The notes under the pieces are model-generated. The model was not told where the DNA came from and ran no database searches. It saw nothing but the letters and a program-made list of their open reading frames with translations. Positions 57,014 through 64,000 of a stretch of DNA of 64,000 nt are shown piece by piece (position 1 is the stretch's first letter; the number at the start of each line of letters is the position of its first letter). Source of the DNA: [Flavobacterium] thermophilum (lineage in GTDB: Bacteria > Bacillota > Bacilli > Bacillales > Anoxybacillaceae); the NCBI GenBank assembly GCA_900450595.1, contig UGGS01000002.1:310001-374000 (forward strand), written 5' to 3'. The position numbers were made by a program, and so were the translations under genes.

Positions 57014-57546
57014 TTTATTGGCAGCTGTTTCTCGCCTTTTTTTGGCCCGGCATTTTGGGCTATGGCGGCGGCCCGGCGTCCATCCCGCTTGTCGAGCACG
57101 AAGTCGTCGATCGCTATCAGTGGATGACGGTCAATGAATTCAGTGAAGTGCTGGCGATCGGCAACTCGTTGCCCGGCCCGATCGCGACGAAAATGGCCGG
57201 CTATATCGGCTATGAACAAGCCGGCATTCTTGGCGCCGCCGTCGCCGTGTTTGCGAGCGTCGCCCCGTCGCTTATTTTGCTGATGGCTCTTTTGCAGCTC
57301 TTGTACAAATGGAAAGACGCGCTGCAAGTGAAGCGCCTCACCGCCTACATTCGCCCGGCGATCGCCGTGATGCTTGCGCTCATGGCCATCGACTTTTTTC
57401 GCGAGTCGTACGAAGGAGCCGGGCTCGTCCAAATGGTGTGTCTCGCTGCCGCCAGCGCCTTGTTGATGTTCGGCAAATGGCGCCTCCATCCGGCGTACGT
57501 CATCGCCTTGGCGCTCGTGTACGGGGCGGTGTTTCTCTCGCCATGA
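57010..57546 (+). CDS. chrA: Chromate transporter, second half-size subunit
   Basis: 178 residues, homologous to the preceding gene: FFWPGILGYGGGPASIPLVEHEVV and NSLPGPIATKMAGYIGY. ATG 57010 overlaps the first subunit. Together they would form one CHR exporter for chromate or a related anion. Confidence 0.88.
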   Translation: MIYWQLFLAFFWPGILGYGGGPASIPLVEHEVVDRYQWMTVNEFSEVLAIGNSLPGPIATKMAGYIGYEQAGILGAAVAVFASVAPSLILLMALLQLLYKWKDALQVKRLTAYIRPAIAVMLALMAIDFFRESYEGAGLVQMVCLAAASALLMFGKWRLHPAYVIALALVYGAVFLSP

Positions 57547-57574
57547 ATGGCCTCTATGGCTAAAGAAAGATGGA

Positions 57575-57612
57575 AGGGATGCTTCCTCACAGTGACGGAA
57601 GCATCCCTCTTG
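57575..57612. terminator. Terminator between chrA and the convergent BsuPI gene
   Basis: Perfect 12-bp stem AGGGATGCTTCC (57575-57586) with GGAAGCATCCCT (57597-57608), loop TCACAGTGAC; moderately T-rich after it. Confidence 0.75.
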
Positions 57613-57740
57613 TCGTCATTGTTGCCGTTGACAGGCGAACGGGCGCCCTCTCTCACCGGGCTGTTGGCCAACTCGGCACGAGCGGCGTTTGGCATGCGCC
57701 GCATGCGGCCGGCCGTTTGACTTGTCATTCGCCCGAAGCC

Positions 57741-58250
57741 TCATTGCACCGTAAACGTCACTTTCGCCCGCGCGTTCGGCCAGTTTGGATCAGCGAGCCA
57801 CCACTCAAGCGTATACGTTCCGGGCTCCAGGCCGCGGAACGTCTCCTGAAACGACAGCTCTTCCCCTTGTTTTAACGTGCGCTCTTCGTAAATTTGTGCA
57901 AACATCTTCCCTTCGCTGTACTGCTTCACCTTTTGGCCATCGCGGTACAAAATGTAGTCATACTTTTTCGAGCTCGTGAACGTCACCGTTTGCACGCGCT
58001 CCGTTTGGTTTTTCACCGTGAAGGTAAACACGTATGCCCCGTTTTGTTTTTCATATGTCAGCGACGGCTCCAACGTTCCGGCGATGATCCCTTTCCCGCC
58101 TGCGGGCGCTGGTTTGCCCGCCGGGGCGGGGCCAAGCAAGTCATCCTTTGCCTGCGGGCGCTCGTTGCCGCTATTATACATAAACAGCGCACTCGCCGCC
58201 GCCACCCCGGCCAACACGGCTGCGACGCCGATCATTTTTCCTTTGCCCAT
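57741..58250 (-). CDS. Membrane-anchored BsuPI-domain protein
   Basis: 169 residues from ATG at 58250 (minus strand) after AGGAGG. N-terminal helix (MIGVAAVLAGVAAASALFMY) then a Pro/Ala/Gly linker and a BsuPI-type immunoglobulin-like domain (FTFTVKNQTERVQTVTFTSS, YDYILYRDGQKV, LEPGTYTLEWWL). The domain is named after the B. subtilis intracellular proteinase inhibitor, but here it is placed outside the membrane. Inhibitor activity is not certain. Divergent from spoIIID. Confidence 0.82.
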   Translation of the reverse strand: MGKGKMIGVAAVLAGVAAASALFMYNSGNERPQAKDDLLGPAPAGKPAPAGGKGIIAGTLEPSLTYEKQNGAYVFTFTVKNQTERVQTVTFTSSKKYDYILYRDGQKVKQYSEGKMFAQIYEERTLKQGEELSFQETFRGLEPGTYTLEWWLADPNWPNARAKVTFTVQ

Positions 58251-58561
58251 GCCAGCTCCTCCTTTTTTCCTCTCTATACATATAGTCGTTTCCCATTTCC
58301 CTTCCGTTACAAACCGCAAAAAAATTGTGAAAAAACCGTTGTCCGCCTTGATATTTCTGGTATATATGCCCGTTTTGTCTAATAAAATGTTACAAATTGA
58401 ACAGCAATGAGAGTGGTTGAGGTGGGGATCGTTCACAACCGGCAAGCGACGCGATGAAGACGCTTCTAAGACATCCAACGAAAGCGGCGCCCATCATTGG
58501 CAAGACGAGTCTCATTTCACACTTCTCACTTCTCACATCCAACTTAGGGAGGGCGAGTGGT
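58251..58561. other. Divergent region between the BsuPI gene and spoIIID
   Basis: 311 bases. AT-rich stretches around 58300-58400 probably hold both promoters. GTATATA near 58351 could be a sigma-E -35 for spoIIID but the -10 is not convincing. Pyrimidine-rich near-repeats CACTTCTCA lie at about 58520-58540. No gene supported. Confidence 0.4.
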
Positions 58562-58825
58562 GTGCACGATTACATCAAAGAGCGTACGATCAAGATTGGC
58601 AAGTATATCGTGGAGACGAGGAAAACCGTTCGCGTCATCGCGAAAGAGTTTGGCGTGTCGAAAAGCACCGTGCATAAAGACTTGACCGAGCGGCTGCCGG
58701 AAATCAATCCGGAGCTGGCCCAAGAAGTGAAGCAAATCCTCGATTACCATAAATCGATCCGCCATTTGCGCGGCGGTGAAGCGACGAAGAAAAAGTATAA
58801 AAAGCAAGCGGTGAAAAACAACTGA
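58562..58825 (+). CDS. spoIIID: SpoIIID, mother-cell transcription factor
   Basis: 87 residues from GTG 58562, 8 bases after GGAGGG, giving VHDYIKERTIKIGKYIVETRKTVR as in B. subtilis. Helix-turn-helix VRVIAKEFGVSKSTVHKDLTERL. Regulates sigma-E and sigma-K genes. Upstream in-frame ATG 58454 has no homology. Confidence 0.95.
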   Translation: MHDYIKERTIKIGKYIVETRKTVRVIAKEFGVSKSTVHKDLTERLPEINPELAQEVKQILDYHKSIRHLRGGEATKKKYKKQAVKNN

Positions 58826-58928
58826 CTTTTTCCTTGCCATCTGCCGTTTACAGTATCATTCCGGGGGGCAAATATGGTAGAATAATCTATTAGGAATGAT
58901 TTTAGGGCAGAGGCAAGGAGGAGCATGT

Positions 58929-59930
58929 ATGTTCTCACGAGATATCGGCATTGACCTAGGCACGGCGAACGTCCTCATTTTCGTCAAAGGCAAAGGCATC
59001 GTGCTCAATGAGCCGTCCGTCGTGGCGATTGATAAAAACACGAACAAAGTGCTCGCAGTCGGCGAAGAAGCACGACGAATGGTCGGACGTACTCCTGGGA
59101 ATATTGTTGCCATTCGGCCGCTCAAAGACGGCGTCATTGCGGACTTTGACATTACGGAAGCGATGCTGAAGCATTTCTTAAGCAAGCTCGACCTAAAAGG
59201 CTTTTTCGCCAAACCGCGCATTTTGATTTGTTGCCCGACGAACACAACATCCGTGGAACGGAAAGCGATCAAAGAGGCAGCAGAAAAAAGCGGCGGCAAA
59301 AAAGTGTACTTGGAGGAAGAGCCGAAAGTCGCAGCCATTGGCGCCGGAATGGACATTTTTCAGCCGTGCGGAAACATGGTCGTTGATATTGGCGGTGGCA
59401 CGACCGACGTGGCGGTTCTCTCGATGGGGGACATTGTCACCGCCTCTTCCATTAAAATGGCCGGGGACAAGTTCGATATGGAAATTTTAAACTACATTAA
59501 GCGTGAATATAAGCTGCTCATCGGGGAACGAACGGCCGAGGAGATTAAAATCAAAGTCGCAACGGTATTCCCAGGCGCACGGACCGAAGAAATCGACGTC
59601 CGCGGCCGCGATCTCGTCACCGGACTGCCGCGCACGATCACCGTCCGTTCGGAGGAGATCGAACGGGCGCTTCGCGAGCCGGTGTCCTTGATTGTACAAG
59701 CCGCGAAAAGCGTGCTCGAGCGCACGCCGCCGGAACTGTCGGCCGACATCATCGACCGAGGCGTCATCTTAACGGGCGGCGGCGCCCTCTTGCATGGCAT
59801 CGATCAGTTGCTTGCCGAAGAGCTGAAGCTGCCGGTGTTCATCGCCGAAAATCCGATGGACTGCGTCGCCCTTGGCACCGGGCTGATGCTTGAGAACATC
59901 GACCGCGCTCCGAAATCGCAGTTGGTGTAA
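58929..59930 (+). CDS. mbl: MreB-like actin homolog Mbl
   Basis: 333 residues from ATG 58929 after AAGGAGG. Actin-fold phosphate loops DIGIDLGTANVLIF and DIGGGTTDVAVLS, adenosine motif ILTGGGALLHG. Guides elongation of the side wall. Its place directly after spoIIID identifies it as Mbl rather than MreB. Confidence 0.93.
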   Translation: MFSRDIGIDLGTANVLIFVKGKGIVLNEPSVVAIDKNTNKVLAVGEEARRMVGRTPGNIVAIRPLKDGVIADFDITEAMLKHFLSKLDLKGFFAKPRILICCPTNTTSVERKAIKEAAEKSGGKKVYLEEEPKVAAIGAGMDIFQPCGNMVVDIGGGTTDVAVLSMGDIVTASSIKMAGDKFDMEILNYIKREYKLLIGERTAEEIKIKVATVFPGARTEEIDVRGRDLVTGLPRTITVRSEEIERALREPVSLIVQAAKSVLERTPPELSADIIDRGVILTGGGALLHGIDQLLAEELKLPVFIAENPMDCVALGTGLMLENIDRAPKSQLV

Positions 59931-60053
59931 AAAAGGAAAAGCGGGGGATGCGGCTGCCGCCTCCGCCCGCCTATAATGGAATCAACAAGCCGCCCGCCAA
60001 CGCCGGCAGCGGCTTTCTGCCACGAATTTTCATGGACAAGCGAGGGAGCTGTC

Positions 60054-60884
60054 ATGTTAAGAGGATTGTATACCGCCGCGAGCGGCATGCTCGCCCAGGA
60101 GCGGCGCGTCGAGATGCTGACCAACAACTTGGCGAACGCCGAAACGCCGGGATACAAAGCTGATGCAGGAGCGATGAGAGCGTTTCCGGAACTGTTGATG
60201 AGCCGCCTCGAGGACGAGCCGATCCCGACCGCCCCGCCGCGCGCCATTCTGACGCAAACGGCGATCGGGCCGCTCCAGACGGGTGTCTATATGCAAGAAC
60301 TCATCCCGAACTTCCGCCAAGGGGATATTAAAGAAACCGGTCTCTCCACTGATGTAGCCTTAGTCGATGGACAAGTCCCGGTCGACCCGGCAAGCGGGCA
60401 GCGCGGGGCGCTCTTGTTTGCCGTCGAAAACGGCCAAGGCGACATCCGGTACACGCGCAACGGCCATTTCACCGTGAGCCCGGACGGCTATTTCACCACG
60501 CAAGACGGTTGGTATGTGCTCGATGGCAACGGCGAGCGCATCGCCGTTCCGAATGAAACGTTCGCCGTCCGCGACGACGGGACGATCATCGCCGGAAACC
60601 GGGAAATCGCCCGCCTTGGCGTCGCCTTCGCCGCCAACCCGCAAACATTGGTGAAGGAAGGAAACGGCCTGTTCCGCAGCACGGCAGGGCCGTTGCCGCA
60701 GGCGCCCGGCAATGTCACGTATACCGTCAAGCAGCGGTTTCTCGAACGGTCGAACGTGGACGTTGAGCGGACGATGACCGACTTGCTCGCGGCTTACCGA
60801 ACGTTTGAAGCAAACCAAAAAATCATCCAAGCGTACGACCGCAGCTTGGACAAGGCCGTCAATGAAGTCGGCCGCCTGAAATGA
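60054..60884 (+). CDS. flhO: Flagellar rod/hook-basal body protein FlhO
   Basis: 276 residues from ATG 60054 after GAGGGAG. N-terminal flagellar rod signature LYTAASGMLAQERRVEMLTNNLANAETPGYKA and C-terminal SNVDVERTMTDLLAAYRTFEANQKIIQAYD. FlgG-like distal rod component. Confidence 0.92.
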   Translation: MLRGLYTAASGMLAQERRVEMLTNNLANAETPGYKADAGAMRAFPELLMSRLEDEPIPTAPPRAILTQTAIGPLQTGVYMQELIPNFRQGDIKETGLSTDVALVDGQVPVDPASGQRGALLFAVENGQGDIRYTRNGHFTVSPDGYFTTQDGWYVLDGNGERIAVPNETFAVRDDGTIIAGNREIARLGVAFAANPQTLVKEGNGLFRSTAGPLPQAPGNVTYTVKQRFLERSNVDVERTMTDLLAAYRTFEANQKIIQAYDRSLDKAVNEVGRLK

Positions 60885-60905
60885 TGACAAAAGGAGGACA
60901 AGCCC

Positions 60906-61727
60906 GTGCTTCGTTCGATGCTCACCGCCGCCAACACGATGAACGCCTTGCAAGAGCGGCTTGATACGATCAGCCACAACATCGCCAACAGCAACACCGT
61001 CGGCTTTAAACGGCGCGAAGCGAGCTTTGCCGAGCTCTTGACCCAACAAATCGACCGCCTGCCGAACGACGAAGCGCCACGTGAGACGCCGGCCGGCGTG
61101 CGTTACGGCAACGGGGCGCGCCTCGCCTCGACGATGCTTGTGTCTGCTCAAGGAACGCTCGTCGAGACCGGCCGCGCGCTCGATTTCGCCTTCACCGCCG
61201 CCAACCAATGGTTTCGCGTTCAAGTCGCCAATGCCAACGGTGACACAACGATCGGCTACACCCGCGCTGGCAACTTTTCTGTCACTCCTATGGACGGGCG
61301 TCTTGCCCTCGTGACAAGCGACGGCCGCCCGGTGCTCGATGAAGCGAATCGGCCCATCGAATTTCCCGCCGGCACAACCGGCTTTCAGCTCTCCCCGACC
61401 GGGACGCTGACGGCAACCAATGCCGCCGGACGCGTCGTCGCCCGGGTCAACCTTGGCGTCACCGCCATTGATCGTCCGCAGCTTCTCGAAGCCCAGGGCG
61501 ACAACGTCTTCACCTTGCCGGATGTCCCTGGCGCCGCTCGGGAGCTCAACGGCAATTTGCGTGGCCAAATCGGCGTCAAGCAAGGCGCCTTGGAACAGTC
61601 GAACGTCGACCTTGGCGAAGAAATGGTTGGCCTAATGGTGACAAACCGAGCGTATCAGCTGAACGCCCGCGCCATTTCCATTTCGGAACAAATGCTCGGG
61701 CTGATTAACGGCATGCGCTCCTCATAA
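60906..61727 (+). CDS. flhP: Flagellar rod/hook-basal body protein FlhP
   Basis: 273 residues, GTG start after AAAGGAGG. LRSMLTAANTMNALQERLDTISHNIANSNTVGFKR and C-terminal EQSNVDLGEEMVGLMVTNRAYQLNARAI. Paralog of flhO, 21 bases downstream of it; the two form the distal rod in bacilli. Confidence 0.92.
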   Translation: MLRSMLTAANTMNALQERLDTISHNIANSNTVGFKRREASFAELLTQQIDRLPNDEAPRETPAGVRYGNGARLASTMLVSAQGTLVETGRALDFAFTAANQWFRVQVANANGDTTIGYTRAGNFSVTPMDGRLALVTSDGRPVLDEANRPIEFPAGTTGFQLSPTGTLTATNAAGRVVARVNLGVTAIDRPQLLEAQGDNVFTLPDVPGAARELNGNLRGQIGVKQGALEQSNVDLGEEMVGLMVTNRAYQLNARAISISEQMLGLINGMRSS

Positions 61728-61738
61728 GGAGGATCGCG

Positions 61739-62071
61739 ATGAGTGACGAGAGGCATCAAGAGCGTATGCATCGGCCGTCTTCCCGGATGGCAAGGCGGAA
61801 AGGCCGAGTAAGAAAGAGCCCGCCGACTCCCGCCGAACCGGAAGCCAAAGCCCTTCCGGCTGAAGAGGAGGCGGCCGCGCCGCGCCGTTTCGCGCGCACG
61901 CGGCTCATCCCGATCTGGCTTCGCCTCATCATCGTCGCCGTCTTGATGGCCTTAAGCCTCACCGTCGGCGCCATCGTCGGCTACAGCGCCATCGGCGACG
62001 GGGCGTGGCTTGATGTATTCCGCCCGTCGACGTGGCAGCACATCCTCGATTTTGTCGAAAAAGGGGCATAA
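61739..62071 (+). CDS. EpuA-type small membrane protein (annotated as RNA polymerase beta-like)
   Basis: 110 residues after AAGGAGG. A basic, Pro/Glu-rich N-terminus, one membrane helix ([26 protein letters not shown]) and a conserved tail [16 protein letters not shown]. Matches the EpuA family, often mislabelled as a polymerase beta subunit; function unknown. Sits between flhP and fabZ, as in other bacilli. Confidence 0.8.
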   Translation: MSDERHQERMHRPSSRMARRKGRVRKSPPTPAEPEAKALPAEEEAAAPRRFARTRLIPIWLRLIIVAVLMALSLTVGAIVGYSAIGDGAWLDVFRPSTWQHILDFVEKGA

Positions 62072-62121
62072 GAGGATCTCGCGGCGTCACCGTTTTGATG
62101 ATAACGAAAAGGAGTGTTTCC

Positions 62122-62559
62122 ATGCTTGACATCCAACAAATCCAGGCGATCATCCCGCACCGCTACCCGTTTTTGCTTGTTGACCGCATTCTGGAAATCG
62201 AAGAAGGAAAGCGCGCCGTCGGCATCAAAAACGTGAGTGCCAACGAGGCGTTTTTCGCCGGCCACTTCCCCGAATACCCGGTCATGCCGGGCGTCTTGAT
62301 CGTCGAGGCGCTCGCCCAAGTCGGCGCCGTCGTCCTCCTGCAAAGCGAGGACAACCGCGGCCGCCTCGCCTTTTTCGCCGGCATCGACAACTGCCGCTTC
62401 AAGCGGCAAGTGAAACCAGGCGACCAAATTCGCCTTGAAGTCGAAATTCTCCGCGCCCGCGGCGCCATCGGCAAAGGCAAAGGCACCGCCACCGTCGACG
62501 GCGAACTCGTCTGCGAAACAGAGCTCATGTTCGCCCTCGGTGAGAAAACAAACGGATGA
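62122..62559 (+). CDS. fabZ: 3-hydroxyacyl-ACP dehydratase FabZ
   Basis: 145 residues from ATG 62122 after AAAAGGAG. Hot-dog fold; catalytic His48 in [12 protein letters not shown] and Glu62 in [19 protein letters not shown] is the family N-terminus. Dehydrates 3-hydroxyacyl-ACP in fatty acid elongation. An upstream in-frame ATG at 62032 overlaps the previous gene. Confidence 0.95.
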   Translation: MLDIQQIQAIIPHRYPFLLVDRILEIEEGKRAVGIKNVSANEAFFAGHFPEYPVMPGVLIVEALAQVGAVVLLQSEDNRGRLAFFAGIDNCRFKRQVKPGDQIRLEVEILRARGAIGKGKGTATVDGELVCETELMFALGEKTNG

Positions 62560-62718
62560 CCAACGCGCGCTCCTTTGCGGGGCGCGTATGTTCATTCCCC
62601 TAAACGCCACCTCCGCATTTGTTTCATTCCCCGTGTATGAAATGCGCTCTTCTGGGAAAGATAAACAAGGACCGGTCTTACATAAGGTCACAACAACACG
62701 AAGAAAGGAGAAGGTGCC

Positions 62719-63084
62719 ATGAAAAACAAGGCGTTGCTGTTCAAACTGTTCAGCGCCGTCGTCGCCCTCTTTTTAGCGGCCGGATGCAATGGCGACAACG
62801 ACAATCCGCCGCCGCCGAACAACAATCAAAACGATGTCAACGACCAAGACGTAAACCCGGCTGATGACATCAACCAAAACGATAACGTCGACAACGACAA
62901 AGACAATGACGGCATCCCGGACAACCGCGATGATGATTTGAACGACAACCAAAACAATCAACTCCCGCCGGGAGACGACACGAACAACGGACCGGGCGAC
63001 GATGAGCGCGATACGGTTCCGGACCGCGAAGACCCAATTGAAGACCCGCAAGACGCTAACGACAAAGACAATAAAGACGAATAA
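62719..63084 (+). CDS. Asp/Asn-rich lipoprotein with calcium-type repeat
   Basis: 121 residues after AAAGGAGAAGG. Lipoprotein signal ending LAAGC (Cys23). The whole mature part is Asp, Asn, Pro and Gln rich. DNDKDNDGIPDNRDDD fits the DxDxDGxxDxxDxD pattern of thrombospondin type 3 repeats, which bind calcium. No known family beyond that. Followed by a terminator and then the exopolysaccharide gene. Confidence 0.75.
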   Translation: MKNKALLFKLFSAVVALFLAAGCNGDNDNPPPPNNNQNDVNDQDVNPADDINQNDNVDNDKDNDGIPDNRDDDLNDNQNNQLPPGDDTNNGPGDDERDTVPDREDPIEDPQDANDKDNKDE

Positions 63085-63120
63085 CGAAAAAAGGCTGCCG
63101 ATCGAGGCGGCCTTTTCGTT
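63085..63120 (+). terminator. Terminator after the Asp/Asn-rich lipoprotein gene
   Basis: CGAAAAAAGGCTGCC (63085-63099) pairs with GGCGGCCTTTTCG (63106-63118), so A-rich and T-rich flanks also pair, an end signal working on both strands. Confidence 0.85.
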
Positions 63121-63146
63121 TCGCCAAAATTAGTACCGATTTCGGC

Positions 63147-63175
63147 TAGATATGTTTCGCTTCATTCGCTATAAT
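63147..63175 (+). promoter_or_regulatory. Promoter of the chain-length regulator gene
   Basis: TAGATA (63147-63152) and perfect TATAAT (63170-63175) with 17-base spacing; leader of about 150 bases to the start codon. Confidence 0.5.
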
Positions 63176-63334
63176 GGGAATGTCGATTCATGTTCGAAAG
63201 ATCGGGACAGAGGTCGAACATCGGGATGTTCTTGCGGAGGAAACAGCAGTACAACCTTCCCTTTTGCATCAGAGGGGGCGTACGTACCGCGAACGTCAAC
63301 CAAGAAGGAGACAGACAAGAGAGGGGGAATACTG

Positions 63335-64000
63335 GTGGAAGAAACGATCAGCCTGCGTGAGCTGTTCGAAACATTGCGCAAACGGCTTTGGCTCATCGTG
63401 CTGATCACCGCGCTAGCGACCGTTGTAAGCGGTGTGGTCAGCTATTTTCTATTAACGCCGATTTACCAGGCATCGACACAAATTCTCGTCAACCAGGCGA
63501 AATCTGAGCAGCAGTTCTACAACTTCAACGAAATCCAGACGAACGTGCAGCTCATCAACACGTACAGCGTCATCATCAAAAGTCCAACCATTTTGGAAAA
63601 AGTGAAAAACGAGTTAAACCTTGACCAGACGCTCGACGAGCTGAACGAACAAATCCAAGTCTCAAGCGAAAAAGACTCGCAAGTGTTCTCCGTCACCGTC
63701 CAGGATCCCGATCCGGCCATGGCGGCGAACATCGCCAACAAAACAGCCGAAGTGTTCAAAAACGAAATCGTCAAAATCATGAACATCGACAACGTGACGA
63801 TTCTCTCGAAAGCGGAAGTGAAAGACCATCAAGCCCCGGTCAAACCGAAGCCATTGCTGAACATGGCCATCGCCTTTGTCGTCGGCTTGATGACGGGTGT
63901 AGGGCTTGCGTTCTTGCTTGAATATTTGGACAACACGATCAAGACGGAAGAAGACGTCGAAAAACATCTCGGCCTGCCGGTGCTCGGGGCAGTAAGCATG
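63335..64000 (+). CDS. Polysaccharide chain-length regulator (Wzz/YveK-like), 3' end outside window
   Basis: 222 codons from GTG 63335, 7 bases after GAGGGGG, running off the window. N-terminal Wzz domain: ISLRELFETLRKRLWLIVLI with the first membrane helix at residues 17-38, a coiled external loop, and a second helix near residues 175-196, followed by a cytoplasmic tail (TEEDVEKHLGLPVLG) of the type that activates a partner tyrosine kinase. Probably the first gene of an exopolysaccharide cluster. Confidence 0.88.
   Translation, partial: MEETISLRELFETLRKRLWLIVLITALATVVSGVVSYFLLTPIYQASTQILVNQAKSEQQFYNFNEIQTNVQLINTYSVIIKSPTILEKVKNELNLDQTLDELNEQIQVSSEKDSQVFSVTVQDPDPAMAANIANKTAEVFKNEIVKIMNIDNVTILSKAEVKDHQAPVKPKPLLNMAIAFVVGLMTGVGLAFLLEYLDNTIKTEEDVEKHLGLPVLGAVSM

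Noticed and set aside
62869..62960. Tandem repeat or CRISPR-like pattern in the Asp/Asn-rich gene
   Set aside because: The repetition is only codon-level low complexity (GAC/AAC), with no constant unit length and no spacers.

Overview
The window looks like chromosome from a thermophilic Geobacillus (G. kaustophilus / thermoleovorans / stearothermophilus group). The evidence is its moderately high GC, purine-rich Bacillus-type ribosome binding sites, the Bacillus subtilis-like gene order rpoE-pyrG-ywjG-spo0F-fbaA-tal-murAB-glpX-rho-rpmE-tdk-prfA-prmC-spoIIR-ywlC-mntP-ywlE-rpiB-ywlG-glyA-upp-atp, endospore genes (spo0F, spoIIR, spoIID, spoIIQ, spoIIID), F1Fo subunits of the thermophilic Bacillus type, and a fused isobutyryl-CoA mutase (IcmF) of the kind described from G. 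kaustophilus. The identification is from memory of the families, not from a search.

Layout. 1-1107: 3'-truncated cardiolipin synthase, minus strand. 1266-12830: fatty-acid/branched acyl-CoA catabolism (fadF, thiolase, 3-hydroxyacyl-CoA dehydrogenase, two acyl-CoA dehydrogenases, a TetR regulator, icmF), with two candidate FadR operators. 12932-20513: rpoE, pyrG behind a CTP-sensing attenuator, the sporulation phosphorelay gene spo0F, central carbon genes (fbaA, tal, glpX) and murAB. 20832-28869: rho, rpmE, tdk, a lipoprotein gene, prfA-prmC, spoIIR, ywlC with a dense DnaA-box cluster, mntP. 29123-34175: ywlE, a chemoreceptor, rpiB, ywlG, glyA, upp. 34429-41753: complete atp operon (atpZ, atpI, atpBEFHAGDC). 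41893-49032: respiratory complex I (nuo) operon, severely damaged. 49109-54385: ywzB, ywmB, murAA, spoIID, spoIIQ. 54802-57546: gamma-glutamyltransferase and a split chromate transporter. 57741-62559: BsuPI-domain protein (minus strand), spoIIID, mbl, flhO, flhP, an EpuA-type protein, fabZ. 62719-64000: an Asp/Asn-rich lipoprotein and the start of a polysaccharide chain-length regulator gene, probably opening an exopolysaccharide cluster.

Most striking is the nuo locus. Its promoter and nuoH-nuoL are intact. At the 5' end nuoA, nuoC and nuoD are collapsed into one short composite with a frameshift, nuoB is gone, and the quinone-side start of NuoD is gone. At the 3' end nuoM carries an in-frame amber codon and then continues, without frame change, into the C-terminal half of NuoN, so nuoM and nuoN have become one chimera. 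Working complex I cannot be made from this locus. A second theme is small palindromic elements: a ~245-bp element at 7175-7420 that can fold as a perfect four-way junction inside imperfect terminal inverted repeats, and a pair of diverged ~130-bp MITE-like elements at 44111-44240 (directly after the nuoH stop) and 51989-52117 (upstream of spoIID). I saw no tRNA, rRNA, CRISPR array, prophage or full insertion sequence.
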